64,000 nt of DNA from the NCBI RefSeq assembly GCF_026344035.1, contig NZ_JAPKND010000003.1, forward strand, positions 1 through 64,000, given 5' to 3'. This document shows, piece by piece, positions 18,140 through 27,296 of the stretch. The position numbers and the translations under genes were made by a program. The stretch comes from Alcaligenes endophyticus (GTDB lineage: Bacteria > Pseudomonadota > Gammaproteobacteria > Burkholderiales > Burkholderiaceae_B). Under the pieces are notes generated by a model, which was not told the origin of the DNA, searched no databases, and saw only the letters and a list, made by a program, of their open reading frames with translations. How positions within the stretch are numbered: the stretch's first letter is position 1; the number at the start of each line of letters is the position of its first letter.

Positions 18140-18553
18140 TTAGCTCAAAACACGTACTACAGGAGGGGCGCGTGCCCATAAACTAGAATAAACAGTGGGT
18201 ATCGTTTGGAATTGAAAAGCAGGCAGCCAAGCTAGACGAAATACTGGTAGTAATGCAGGCCCAAATAGCGCACCGCCGCTAGTTTTTAACCAGCCCGACT
18301 GGGCCTGTGCTGAAAACAGGCAGTGCTGGCTCGTATCAAGGTAATGGTGTTGCTCGTCTGCTTCAAGTAAACCAAGTAATGATTGTTGTGCTGCATTCAA
18401 TCCCACATGACAAAAAGTAAGGTGTGGGTAAGGGCTATGCTGCGCAGGCATATATCCCAGCGGTATCCACGCACGCACCATCATCGCCAGCGTGACGATA
18501 ACGACGGTCCAAGAAAAATACCGGCTAGTGAGCCTAGGCGAAAAACAAAACAT
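18140..18553 (-). CDS. DUF2946-like membrane protein, copper-locus
   Basis: Family members are short proteins with one or two hydrophobic segments and the motif RAWIPLGYMP, seen here near residue 20, two cysteine sites (TFCHVG; SQHCLF) and a C-terminal RAPPVV. These features fit DUF2946, whose members often neighbour PCu(A)C chaperones. The start is uncertain: ATG 18553 (137 residues) fits the family, ATG 18586 and 18652 are also open, and none has a clear ribosome site. It lies 36 bases upstream of the chaperone gene on the same strand. Its biochemical role is unknown. Confidence 0.65.
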   Translation of the reverse strand: MFCFSPRLTSRYFSWTVVIVTLAMMVRAWIPLGYMPAQHSPYPHLTFCHVGLNAAQQSLLGLLEADEQHHYLDTSQHCLFSAQAQSGWLKTSGGALFGPALLPVFRLAWLPAFQFQTIPTVYSSLWARAPPVVRVLS

Positions 18554-18663
18554 AGCGGTAAAGTGTACTATGAGAGCGCTGCTCATACAGTAATCAATAT
18601 GACTGTCGCTTACTGTACAAGCTGCTACAGTCAATGCAAGCAATAACGACAACTCTTTTGATC

Positions 18664-19110
18664 ATGAACATAACGACAACCACTAATCAGCCCCATCCAG
18701 GAAAAATAAGTGTGGCGCAGTTTCGTCAACTACTTGCCGACTTGCACCCTTTCGCCGCCATATTAGACATAGAGGTGATTAGTATTGGCGCAGACTCTGC
18801 TACCCTACTCTTGCCTGATCGAAGTTCTCATCAGCGTTTAGGGGGTATGGTGGCCGGCCCCATGCTGATGGGTTTGGCAGACCTAGCACTTTATGCGGCG
18901 GTAGTAGGTGCTACAGGTAATGCCGATGCGGTAACATCTAGTCTGAGCATCAATTTTTTGCGTAAAGCACCTACTGGCGGCATACTTGCTCACGCCAAAA
19001 TACTGAAAACAGGGCGAATCTGTGCCGGTGACGCTACCCTAGTGCCTGCCCTAGGCGGTGACCCCGTAGCGCATGTTATCAGTACCTGGTCGCTTCCGCG
19101 TATTGCCTAA
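18664..19110 (+). CDS. PaaI-like hotdog thioesterase
   Basis: A 148-residue hotdog-fold protein of the PaaI/YdiI thioesterase type. LGGMVAGPMLMGLADLALYA is the catalytic helix region, followed by SLSINFLRKAPTGGILAHA and GRICAGDATL, both typical strands. The acidic catalytic residue is the Asp of GLAD. It probably hydrolyses an acyl- or aryl-CoA, but the substrate is unknown. ATG 18664 is chosen because the domain begins soon after; an upstream ATG at 18634 adds ten non-conserved residues. The MATE gene follows after 14 bases. Confidence 0.8.
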   Translation: MNITTTTNQPHPGKISVAQFRQLLADLHPFAAILDIEVISIGADSATLLLPDRSSHQRLGGMVAGPMLMGLADLALYAAVVGATGNADAVTSSLSINFLRKAPTGGILAHAKILKTGRICAGDATLVPALGGDPVAHVISTWSLPRIA

Positions 19111-19124
19111 ATCGTAACTTTTCC

Positions 19125-20519
19125 ATGTCATCTAGCTCCAACTGGCATACTGGCTGGCGGCCTGAACTCATCGCCTCCTGTCGCTTAGGTGCGCCTCTTA
19201 TTCTCACCAACTTAGCGCAAATAGCCTTACTCACCACCAACTTGGTTTTTATCGGTCAACTTGGAGCGGATGACCTAGCCGCCGCCTCACTGGCGGCAAG
19301 CTTATATCAAGCTTGCATGATTTTTAGCATGGGTTTGGTATCTGCTGTTATCCCCATGCTGGCCAGTACCTTAGGTAAAAATCGTCATGATGTGCGCGGT
19401 GTGCAAAGCATTTTGCGCCATGGCCTACTCAGCGCCCTGCTGATTTGCTTACCTATTTGGTTTTTACTATGGCACGTAGAACCCATTCTATTGCTCATGG
19501 AGCAAGACCCCGCTGCTGCTCGACAAGCTCAGCAATACATGCATAGCTTACAGTGGGCGCTACTGCCCTACTTGGCTTACATCGTACTACGCTCTTTTTT
19601 AGCCGCTATGGAAAAGCCACTGTGGTCGTTACTGATCGCCAGTGCAGCAATTATTGTCAACGCTCTACTTGGCTACGCCTTAGTATTCGGACATTTTGGT
19701 TTGCCCGCCTTGGGGGTTGAAGGTGCGGGAATTGCCACCGGATTAGCCAGTGCCTTTATGTGTACGAGCATGATTTGGATCATCATACGCCAACCCCACT
19801 TCCGCCGTTATCATGTGTTTCATCATCTGACTCAGATACAAGGCAAGGTACTATGGGAAATGTGGAAACTGGGCATCCCTATTGCAATTACCTTTACCCT
19901 AGAAACCATGGTCTTTTATGCTGCTGTCATGATGATGGGGCTGATTGGTAAGGATGAGCTAGCTGCCCACGCGATTGCCATGCAAATATCAGCCATTTCT
20001 TATATGATTCCCCTCGGTTTTGGTCAGGTGGCCACCATACGTGTGGGTCTAGCGGCTGGCCGTATGCAGCCCCAATCCGCGGCGCTAGCCGGTTGGACAT
20101 CCTATACCTTAGGCGTCGGCTATATGTGCATTTCTGCCTGTTTCCTATGGCTATTTCCTAGCCTATTAGTGGGCATTTTCCTCGATGTGGAAGATCCGCA
20201 AAACTTAGTCGTAATTGCTTTAGCCGCTCAATTCATTACACTTGCCGCCCTATTTCAGATAAGTGACGGTGCCCAAGCTGTCGCGGCTGGCATGCTGCGT
20301 GGCTTGCATGACACGCGCACCCCTATGCTGTTGGCCTTATTAGGTTATTGGGTACTAGGCGTACCCATAGGCGCCTTCTTGGCATTTAAGCTCGGAATGG
20401 GCGGGGTAGGTATCTGGATAGGCTTAATTACTGGATTATCTATCGTGGCCGTCTTATTGACGCTACGTTGGCGGCATCGTTCACACCGTTTGCTACGCGA
20501 GCGTGCTGTCCAACAGTAA
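19125..20519 (+). CDS. norM: MATE family multidrug efflux transporter
   Basis: A 464-residue, 12-helix inner-membrane protein in two homologous halves (residues about 15-235 and 240-455), as expected for MATE cation/drug antiporters. APLILTNLAQIALL at the start and ISDGAQAVAAGMLRGLHDTRTPM in the second half are characteristic of the NorM branch. Typical substrates are cationic dyes and fluoroquinolones, but the actual substrate here is unknown. It probably shares a transcript with the thioesterase gene and ends at a bidirectional terminator. Confidence 0.88.
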   Translation: MSSSSNWHTGWRPELIASCRLGAPLILTNLAQIALLTTNLVFIGQLGADDLAAASLAASLYQACMIFSMGLVSAVIPMLASTLGKNRHDVRGVQSILRHGLLSALLICLPIWFLLWHVEPILLLMEQDPAAARQAQQYMHSLQWALLPYLAYIVLRSFLAAMEKPLWSLLIASAAIIVNALLGYALVFGHFGLPALGVEGAGIATGLASAFMCTSMIWIIIRQPHFRRYHVFHHLTQIQGKVLWEMWKLGIPIAITFTLETMVFYAAVMMMGLIGKDELAAHAIAMQISAISYMIPLGFGQVATIRVGLAAGRMQPQSAALAGWTSYTLGVGYMCISACFLWLFPSLLVGIFLDVEDPQNLVVIALAAQFITLAALFQISDGAQAVAAGMLRGLHDTRTPMLLALLGYWVLGVPIGAFLAFKLGMGGVGIWIGLITGLSIVAVLLTLRWRHRSHRLLRERAVQQ

Positions 20520-20523
20520 AAGA

Positions 20524-20554
20524 AAAACGGATCAGCATTCAGCTGATCCGTTTT
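20524..20554. terminator. bidirectional terminator between norM and BMP operon
   Basis: A perfect 13-bp stem AAAACGGATCAGC/GCTGATCCGTTTT (20524-20536 with 20542-20554) has a 5-base loop and A/T-rich ends giving T tails in both directions. It separates two convergent transcription units. Confidence 0.9.
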
Positions 20555-20578
20555 ATTAGCCTTATCTACCAATTTGGC

Positions 20579-21667
20579 TTATTTTCGTGGCAATTTTCCT
20601 GCTACACCTTGCACATAGTAGTCCATGCGATTCAAGGCATCATCATCTAAATGCCCCGCTTCTAAACGCACTTTACCTTCGTTATCTACCACAGGAGCAG
20701 CAAAAGGCTGTAATGTGCCAGCGGCAATTTCCGCTTTTTTAGCCAAAACAAACTCTTTCACCTCAGCAGGCACTTCCGGGCCAAAACCTTCCAACTCGGC
20801 CATTCCGCTATCTATACCACCCCATGTACCATCAGCCTGCCAAGTGCCCTCTAGCACTTCAGTAGCTTTGTCGGTGAAATACTTACCCCAGTGATGGGTG
20901 ACGGCCGCCAATTGTGCCTTAGGCGCAAAGCGTGACATGTCAGAGTGGTAAGCAATAGCGTACTTGCCTGCCTCTTCTGCTGCCTGCACTGTTGCCGTGG
21001 AGTCAGTGTGGTGAGTCACCACATCCGCACCCTGACTCAGCAAAGTCACTGCTGCATCCCGCTCTTTACCTGGATCGTACCAAGTGTTCGCCCATACCAC
21101 CCGAACCTCTGCATCAGGGTTCACGCTACGCAAGCCGGTAGCAAAAGCATTAATGCCTTGCAATACTTCAGGAATGGGATAAGCCCCTACATAACCGATA
21201 ATGTTTGACTCGGTCATTTTTCCCGCCAAAACCCCCGCTAAATAACGTGATTCGTAAAAACGAGCGTTAGTCGTTGCCACGTTAGGAGCTGTTTTGTAAC
21301 CCGTTGAATGGACAAACTTCACATCAGGAAACTGTTTGGCTACTTTTTGAGTAGGGTTCATATAGCCAAATGAAGTAGTGAAAATCAATTTATTACCTTG
21401 CTGAGCCAAGTCACGAATAACGCGCTCGGCATCCGCACCTTCAGGCACGTTTTCAACGTACTGGGTAACCACTTTACCTTTCAGAGCCTCTTCCATTTCC
21501 TTACGGCCTATGTCTTGCTGCCAGGTCCAACCGGCTTCACCGATAGGGCTAACGTAGACAAAACCCACTTTTAGTGGTTCCTCGGCCTGAGCCGCTGTAG
21601 ACACTAGCGTTACAGGCGCTGCTACCGCAGCAGCCAAAAGCACATTACGCAAAAATTGACCAGACAT
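20579..21667 (-). CDS. BMP-family ABC transporter substrate-binding protein
   Basis: A 362-residue periplasmic protein with a signal peptide ending near AAQA (residue about 28) and a PnrA/Med-type basic membrane protein domain (KVGFVYVSPIGEAGWTWQ; TTSFGYMNP; TNARFYESRYLAGVLAG). This family binds nucleosides such as inosine or guanosine in characterised members. It is the last gene of a four-gene operon with an RbsA-like ATPase and two permeases, so purine nucleoside import is the likely role; the exact ligand is inferred. Confidence 0.88.
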   Translation of the reverse strand: MSGQFLRNVLLAAAVAAPVTLVSTAAQAEEPLKVGFVYVSPIGEAGWTWQQDIGRKEMEEALKGKVVTQYVENVPEGADAERVIRDLAQQGNKLIFTTSFGYMNPTQKVAKQFPDVKFVHSTGYKTAPNVATTNARFYESRYLAGVLAGKMTESNIIGYVGAYPIPEVLQGINAFATGLRSVNPDAEVRVVWANTWYDPGKERDAAVTLLSQGADVVTHHTDSTATVQAAEEAGKYAIAYHSDMSRFAPKAQLAAVTHHWGKYFTDKATEVLEGTWQADGTWGGIDSGMAELEGFGPEVPAEVKEFVLAKKAEIAAGTLQPFAAPVVDNEGKVRLEAGHLDDDALNRMDYYVQGVAGKLPRK

Positions 21668-21676
21668 GGCAGTCCT

Positions 21677-22591
21677 TTAATTATTAGGATTAAAACTTTT
21701 GCCTAAGGAAGCGGGCATGTTTAGCCTGATCCAATTGGCGTTTCGGGAGATCAGCACCAAAACCACAATGGTTGCAAGGTATGGCGCCATAGAAAGCAGT
21801 TGCGAAGCAATAGGCACCCCCATGGCTTGTGCGTGGTAAGTAAAAATTGTGACGCCACCAAATAGGTAAGCACCTAACAGCACGCGAAACGGCCGCCATG
21901 TGGCAAAGGTGGTCAGCGCTAAGGCAATCCAACCACGCCCTGCCACCATACCCTCGGCCCACATAGGGGTATAAACTTGAGAAATAAACGCGCCGGCCAC
22001 ACCACAACAAGCGCCACCAAACAGTAAGGCACCCAAACGGATAAGGCGTACATTGTAGCCTAGTGAGTGTGCTGAAGAAGGAGACTCGCCTACTGCTCGT
22101 AGAACCAACCCCGCACGGGTACGTAATAAAAACCAGGCGATCAGGGCACACAATGCCCACGACACATAGACCATATAATGCTGCTGAAATAAGGCCGGCC
22201 CTAGAAAAGGGATATCCCGTAAAAAAGGTATGCCTACTTTGTGCACTTGCAGCGAGCTACCCGAATACGGTATGCCTATATAGGCCGAGACGCCCACTCC
22301 AAATAGCGATAAGGCCAAGCCCGTCGCAATTTGGTTCGTGCCCAGCCACACTGTTAACGCCGCAAAAAAAGCGGCCATGGCCATACCGGTGAGGGCGGCC
22401 ATCATAAAACCTAGCTCTGCACTACCCGTATTGACGGCCGTAGCAAAACCGACAATTGCAGCCATTAGCATCATGCCTTCAGACCCGAGATTAATCACGC
22501 CTGATTTCTCATTCATGAGCAAACCAAGGGCTGCTAACATTAACGGTGTACCGGCATTGATACTGGCCGCAATAAGAGGAGCTGCATCCAT
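21677..22591 (-). CDS. ABC transporter permease (nucleoside/BMP type)
   Basis: A 304-residue inner-membrane permease of the BPD_transp_2 (RbsC-like) family with about eight to nine helices. MNEKSGVINLGSEGMMLMAA is the conserved family segment. Its start codon overlaps the stop of the other permease (TAATG). Together they form the heterodimeric channel of the nucleoside importer, fed by the binding protein downstream. Confidence 0.88.
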   Translation of the reverse strand: MDAAPLIAASINAGTPLMLAALGLLMNEKSGVINLGSEGMMLMAAIVGFATAVNTGSAELGFMMAALTGMAMAAFFAALTVWLGTNQIATGLALSLFGVGVSAYIGIPYSGSSLQVHKVGIPFLRDIPFLGPALFQQHYMVYVSWALCALIAWFLLRTRAGLVLRAVGESPSSAHSLGYNVRLIRLGALLFGGACCGVAGAFISQVYTPMWAEGMVAGRGWIALALTTFATWRPFRVLLGAYLFGGVTIFTYHAQAMGVPIASQLLSMAPYLATIVVLVLISRNANWIRLNMPASLGKSFNPNN

Positions 22592-23652
22592 TATTTTCTC
22601 CAGACTAGCCGCTTAGTAATGAAGACATCACAAATCAGCAGTGAAAACAATAATATGCCCTGAAAGATGCCGCTAATGGCATTGGGCATTCCCAGCCTGC
22701 TTTGTGCTAGCTCACCACCAATGTAAATCAAGGCCATAATAAACGAAGAAAAAATGACTCCGATGGGATGCAAACGGCCAACGAACGCCACAATAATGGC
22801 GGCAAAGCCGTAGCCAGGGGACACAGACGGTGTTAATTGACCTATAGGGCCCATCACTTCTGCCGCGCCAGCTAAACCAGCCAAACCACCTGAAGCCAAA
22901 AGGGATATCCATAAGGCCCGACGTGAGGAAAATCCAGCATAGCGAGCGGCAAGGGGCGCCATTCCACCAACCCGCAGACGAAAACCAGGCATGCTACGAT
23001 TAAGATATACCCAAGCAACGATGGCTGCTAAGCCTGACAAGACGATGGCTACATTCAGACGTGTGCCGTCAATTAAGGCTGGCAATAGAAAACCATCATT
23101 AAATAGGCTAGACTGCGGAAAACCAAACCCATCCGGATCCATCAAGGCTCCATGCACTAAAAAGCTAAGTAAGTGCTGCGCCACATAAACCAGCATTAAC
23201 GACACTAGAATTTCATTAGTATTGAAATAGTCTCGTAAAAAAGCTGTAATACCTGCCCAGAACATTCCGCCCAGCACGCCACAGATCAGGGCCCCGGACA
23301 CCCACCAAAAACCGCCATTATCACCGCTATCAAATTGCAAAATAAAGGCACCGGCAAAAATAGCCCCTACGATCAACTGACCTTCAGCGCCAATATTAAA
23401 TATATTGGCTCGAAAGCAGATCGCCAATCCTACTGAAATTAATAATAGAGGAATGACCTTGAGCCCCACTTCCGCCCAACCATGCTGATCTTTAATGGGT
23501 TCGAAAAAAAATACCCGTAAGCCATCCCATGGGCTAGTGCCCATCAGGGCAAATAATATCCCCACCACCAACATTGTTAACAGCACCGCCAGTAGCGGTG
23601 AGCAAAAAGCCATCCAGCTTGAGGGGTTAGGGCGATTCTCTAGGCTAAGCAT
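22591..23652 (-). CDS. ABC transporter permease (nucleoside/BMP type)
   Basis: A 353-residue permease paired with the gene at 21677-22591. It carries the matching family segment FNIGAEGQLIVGAIFAG and about nine membrane helices. ATG 23652 (MLSLENRPNPSSW) is chosen because GGAGGAG lies 5 bases before it; the frame is open further upstream but without a ribosome site. It overlaps the end of the ATPase gene by 8 bases, which implies coupled translation. Confidence 0.88.
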   Translation of the reverse strand: MLSLENRPNPSSWMAFCSPLLAVLLTMLVVGILFALMGTSPWDGLRVFFFEPIKDQHGWAEVGLKVIPLLLISVGLAICFRANIFNIGAEGQLIVGAIFAGAFILQFDSGDNGGFWWVSGALICGVLGGMFWAGITAFLRDYFNTNEILVSLMLVYVAQHLLSFLVHGALMDPDGFGFPQSSLFNDGFLLPALIDGTRLNVAIVLSGLAAIVAWVYLNRSMPGFRLRVGGMAPLAARYAGFSSRRALWISLLASGGLAGLAGAAEVMGPIGQLTPSVSPGYGFAAIIVAFVGRLHPIGVIFSSFIMALIYIGGELAQSRLGMPNAISGIFQGILLFSLLICDVFITKRLVWRK

Positions 23653-25153
23653 GTTGCTCCTCCCATAAGCCACTCATCCACTGCCCTATTTGATCCACAC
23701 TGGCCTGCGCAGTGAGTAGCGGTGGGGATAAGCGTCCTTTGGCAATCACATGCAAACGATCACTTAAGGTAAACAACTCATCAAGCTCTTCTGAAATCAA
23801 TAAAATTGCGCAACCTGCGTCACGCAGTGCTAATAATTCAGTATGGATTTGTGCGGCAGCTCCTACATCTACCCCCCATGTGGGCTGGGCAACCAACAAC
23901 ACCTTGGGTTGACGGGAAATCTCGCGCCCCATAATGTATTTTTGTAAATTACCGCCAGACAGACTGTTGGCCAGAGCATGGTCATCAGGCGCTTTCACTC
24001 CAAAGCGTTGAATAATTCCGCTGGCCAACCTTCGTATTAATGGAAAGCGTAGAAACCCGTGCCGTACCGTCGCTTTACCCTGATGAGACAAGAGTAAATT
24101 TTGCGCTAAAGACAGTTCTGGAACCGCGCCCCGACCCAAACGCTCTTCAGGCACAAAAGCTATGCCTTGCTCTCGTCGCCAAAAAGCATCTTTGTGCCCG
24201 ATGGCTTGTCCCTGAAATAAGATGCTCTGCTCGGCCGTACGCGGATCCTCGCCACTAAGCGCTGATAGCAACTCTTGCTGCCCATTGCCGGAAATTCCGG
24301 CTATCCCCAAGATCTCGCCAGCGTGCAATACAAAGGAAATAGCCTCTAGTTCACAGGCAAAGGCATGCGCCTTCGGTAAGCACAACTGCTCTACTTGCAT
24401 TAACACTTGGCCTTGCTGCGCATGACGCTTCCCCAAGCCGGCTGGCTCACGACCTATCATTAACCGTGACAAGCTGGCTGAGCTTTCCTGACGCGGGTCG
24501 CAGTTACCTGCCATCTTGCCGCCCCGTATTACCGTGCATGCATGACAAAGCTGACGTATTTCATCTAGCTTGTGGCTAATATAAACAATGCTACAGCCCT
24601 CTGCTGCCAACTGCCTTAACGTATCGAACAGCCGTTGTACGGCTTGAGGCGTCAACACCGAAGTAGGCTCGTCCAAAATGAGCAATCTAGGCTTGCCGAG
24701 CAAAGCCCGTACAATTTCGACCCTCTGACACTCCCCCACTGACAAGGTGTGCACGTACCGCTGAGGATCTAAATCCAACCCATATTGCTGTGCTGTTTCA
24801 GCAATACGTGCTTCTAGCTCGCGCATATTGGTACTGGCAGGCAGCCCTAGAGCTATATTTTCCGTTACCGTTAAGGTATCAAATAAAGAAAAGTGCTGGA
24901 AAACCATACCAACACCGAGCTGTCTGGCAGCAGCGGGGCTAGCAATTTGTATGGGCTCGCCATCAAATAATATCTGTCCTCGATCCGGTTTAACCACGCC
25001 ATAGATGATTTTCATCAGGGTGGATTTACCCGCTCCGTTTTCCCCCAGCACCGCGTGAATTTCCCCGGGCATCACCCGTAGGTCAATATTATCGTTAGCG
25101 ATCACGGAAGGGTAAGCCTTCGTGATACCTTTAAGTTCAAGGCGGGGTGTCAT
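23645..25153 (-). CDS. ABC transporter ATP-binding protein (nucleoside/BMP type)
   Basis: A 502-residue protein with two fused nucleotide-binding domains like RbsA. Domain 1 (about 1-240) has Walker A GENGAGKST, signature LSVGECQR and Walker B LLILDEPTSVL. Domain 2 (about 255-500) has a degenerate Walker A (GISGNGQQELL) but an intact signature LSGGNLQK; asymmetry of this kind is normal in the family. It is the first gene of the operon ATPase-permease-permease-binding protein. Cytoplasmic face of the inner membrane. Confidence 0.92.
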   Translation of the reverse strand: MTPRLELKGITKAYPSVIANDNIDLRVMPGEIHAVLGENGAGKSTLMKIIYGVVKPDRGQILFDGEPIQIASPAAARQLGVGMVFQHFSLFDTLTVTENIALGLPASTNMRELEARIAETAQQYGLDLDPQRYVHTLSVGECQRVEIVRALLGKPRLLILDEPTSVLTPQAVQRLFDTLRQLAAEGCSIVYISHKLDEIRQLCHACTVIRGGKMAGNCDPRQESSASLSRLMIGREPAGLGKRHAQQGQVLMQVEQLCLPKAHAFACELEAISFVLHAGEILGIAGISGNGQQELLSALSGEDPRTAEQSILFQGQAIGHKDAFWRREQGIAFVPEERLGRGAVPELSLAQNLLLSHQGKATVRHGFLRFPLIRRLASGIIQRFGVKAPDDHALANSLSGGNLQKYIMGREISRQPKVLLVAQPTWGVDVGAAAQIHTELLALRDAGCAILLISEELDELFTLSDRLHVIAKGRLSPPLLTAQASVDQIGQWMSGLWEEQHA

Positions 25154-25178
25154 GACAGAGATATAATAAAAGAGCGGC

Positions 25179-25206
25179 GCGGCCAGTAAGCATACAGGCC
25201 GCTTTT
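25179..25206. terminator. hairpin between Pmp3-like gene and ABC operon
   Basis: A 6-bp inverted repeat GCGGCC/GGCCGC (25179-25184, 25197-25202) is followed by TTTT on the plus strand and lies upstream of a T-rich stretch on the minus strand. It sits between the Pmp3-like gene and the downstream ABC operon, both on the minus strand. It probably ends the former, but the stem is short. Confidence 0.4.
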
Positions 25207-25232
25207 AATACACAACGATCAAAAGGATGAGC

Positions 25233-25427
25233 TTAGTTGCGTCGTCCCAAGGCAGCCTCTATTTTTTTGTCAGTTTTATACTGACTCAACGCGTACACCG
25301 CCCAAATAGCAGCGGGAATCCAGCCTATGAGCGTAAGCTGTAATAACAAGCAAATAATTCCAGACCAAGGCCGGCCTATGGTGAAAAAAGTTAACCAAGG
25401 TAGCAATAAAGCAATGAGCAAACGCAT
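25233..25427 (-). CDS. Pmp3/YqaE-like small membrane protein
   Basis: A 64-residue protein with two membrane helices (about 3-22 and 24-48). The sequence GIICLLLQLTLIGWIPAAIWAVYAL resembles the Pmp3/YqaE family of small membrane proteins; in yeast and plants Pmp3 affects membrane potential and salt tolerance, while bacterial roles are poorly known. The C-terminus is charged (YKTDKKIEAALGRRN). It stands alone between the ABC operon and ddh. Confidence 0.7.
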   Translation of the reverse strand: MRLLIALLLPWLTFFTIGRPWSGIICLLLQLTLIGWIPAAIWAVYALSQYKTDKKIEAALGRRN

Positions 25428-25496
25428 ACCGAGCTTCCTAAACGTAGTTAAGGCGACATTCTACTCTGTATTTACTGAGCTATGTCGCACTCCCAA

Positions 25497-25521
25497 CACA
25501 GACCTTGACACAAGGTCTGTG
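25497..25521. terminator. hairpin after ddh
   Basis: A perfect 10-bp stem CACAGACCTT/AAGGTCTGTG (25497-25506, 25512-25521) with a 5-base loop lies 9 bases after the ddh stop on the minus strand. No T run follows, so it may act as an mRNA 3'-end stabiliser or a weak terminator. Confidence 0.55.
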
Positions 25522-25529
25522 AGCACATA

Positions 25530-26516
25530 TTACAGATAATCTTTACGGAGTTCAGCCGCTGAGCGTGCAGACAACAGGCCTGGCGCCACGTCAAACACGG
25601 TCTTTGCACCATACTGCCCCATGCGTTGCAGTCTAAACGCAGCACGCGCATAAGCCACTAATACGCTCGAGGTAAACTCTGGATTACTGCCCAACGCCAA
25701 CGAATACTCTACTACTTGCTGAGTACCTGCTGCAGATTGCCCACTACGAATCACAAAACCACCGTGTGGCATGGCTGCGTGATCACGTGCTAAGGTATCA
25801 GCATCAATAAAATTGACTTCGGTGTCATAGTCAGCGAAATAATCAGGCATCGTGACAATAGCTTGGCGTACTTGCTCTGCATCGGCCCCTTCTGCCAGCA
25901 CCACAAAACACTGACGACGGTGCTTCTCACGCGTGCTTAGTGTGGGTTGCTCACCGTCGCGTACCCGTTGCACAGCGGCATCAATTGGCAAGGTGTACTG
26001 AACTCCACCCTTTACGCCTGGTACACGGCGAACAGCATCAGAGTGTCCTTGGCTCAAACCTTTACCCCAAAAAGTGTAGGTCTCTCCTTGCGGCAGCACC
26101 GCCTCACCAAAGACACGATTTAAGGAGAACAGGCCTGGATCCCACCCCACGGCAATCAAAGCGGTAGTTTTAGCCGCCTGAGCACTGGCATCCACCGCTG
26201 CATAATACTCTGGGATACGTGCATGCGTATCAAAGCTGTCAACCGTTGTGAACCACTGCGCTAACAGTGGCCCTTGCTCAGGCAAGTCATTTTTAGAACC
26301 ACCACAGAGTATCAAGACATCAATGGCGGCACGATGCTGTTCGATCTGAGCCAGATCATAAACAGGCACCTGCTGATTGAATAAATTGACGGCAGTAGGG
26401 TCACGCCGAGTAAAAACTGCCACTAACTCCATATCAGCGTTCTGCGACAGCGCTAACTCCACGCCACGCCCCAAATTACCATACCCGGCAATACCTACAC
26501 GGATTTTGCTACTCAT
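25530..26516 (-). CDS. ddh: meso-diaminopimelate D-dehydrogenase
   Basis: Ddh reversibly aminates tetrahydrodipicolinate to meso-2,6-diaminopimelate with NADPH and ammonia, a one-step bypass of the succinylase route to lysine and peptidoglycan precursor. The 328-residue protein starts IRVGIAGYGNLGRGVE (Rossmann motif). It closely follows the Corynebacterium enzyme as I recall it: CGGSKNDLPEQ, GWDPGLFSLNRV, GLSQGHSDAVRR, MPDYFADYDTEVNFID and MPHGGFVI. It follows a LysE-family exporter gene by 31 bases. Confidence 0.92.
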   Translation of the reverse strand: MSSKIRVGIAGYGNLGRGVELALSQNADMELVAVFTRRDPTAVNLFNQQVPVYDLAQIEQHRAAIDVLILCGGSKNDLPEQGPLLAQWFTTVDSFDTHARIPEYYAAVDASAQAAKTTALIAVGWDPGLFSLNRVFGEAVLPQGETYTFWGKGLSQGHSDAVRRVPGVKGGVQYTLPIDAAVQRVRDGEQPTLSTREKHRRQCFVVLAEGADAEQVRQAIVTMPDYFADYDTEVNFIDADTLARDHAAMPHGGFVIRSGQSAAGTQQVVEYSLALGSNPEFTSSVLVAYARAAFRLQRMGQYGAKTVFDVAPGLLSARSAAELRKDYL

Positions 26517-26547
26517 CGTCTTATTCCTTTACTCAAACCAGAGGGGA

Positions 26548-27183
26548 TTACTCAGCCACCATACGAGCGGCAAAACCCATAAACAATACACCCACTGAAC
26601 CATTACCCAAACGCGTCAAGTTCTGATGCTTTCGAAATACCTCAGCCAAACGATCCCCGCCAAATATCAATAAAGACAAATAACTAAAGCTAATGGCTTC
26701 GACCACCATACCTAGCACTAAAAAAGCCCACCCTGTATGCCCTGCACTGGGATCGACGAACTGCACAAAAAAAGACAAAAAAAACAAGATAGCCTTAGGA
26801 TTAAGCAAGCTTAAGAACAACGCTTTATGAAACCGTCCGTGACGCGAGGAACGTGTATCAACAGTCACAACCACTTTGGGTCGCTGTATGACCGTCTGCA
26901 ATAAACGCAATCCTAAGTAAAATAGATAGGCAGCGCCGCAGTACTTCACTGCCATAAACATGAGCGGCATCGTTTTTAGTACTGAGGCAGCGCCTAAGGC
27001 CGTTAAGGTCATGAGTATAAGATCCCCCACCACCACACCCAAAGCAGCTTTGTAGCCTTCTCGTACGCCGTGCCCAGCACCGGTAGATAATACGTACAGG
27101 GAATTGGGACCAGGCAAGATCACAATAAAGACTGTACCGAGCACAAAGGCCCAAAAATTGATGATTCCTAGCTGCTCTAGCAC
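26548..27183 (-). CDS. LysE/RhtB-family amino acid exporter
   Basis: A 211-residue inner-membrane protein with five to six helices. It shows the RhtB/LysE hallmarks FIVILPGPNSLYVLSTG near residue 20, GYKAALGVVVGDL, and LNPKAILFFLSFFVQF in the middle. The overall sequence is LeuE-like. It exports an amino acid or related compound. Its placement 31 bases upstream of ddh on the same strand hints at export of lysine, diaminopimelate or an overflow product, which is inference. Confidence 0.85.
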   Translation of the reverse strand: MLEQLGIINFWAFVLGTVFIVILPGPNSLYVLSTGAGHGVREGYKAALGVVVGDLILMTLTALGAASVLKTMPLMFMAVKYCGAAYLFYLGLRLLQTVIQRPKVVVTVDTRSSRHGRFHKALFLSLLNPKAILFFLSFFVQFVDPSAGHTGWAFLVLGMVVEAISFSYLSLLIFGGDRLAEVFRKHQNLTRLGNGSVGVLFMGFAARMVAE

Positions 27184-27296
27184 GGCTTCCTCGCCTGACG
27201 CGACAAAATATTATTTTAGCGTTAAATGAGTATCAAAGTGGGTGAAACTATACGAAGCAAAATACGCAACATAGACTAACGCCCCATACACATACC

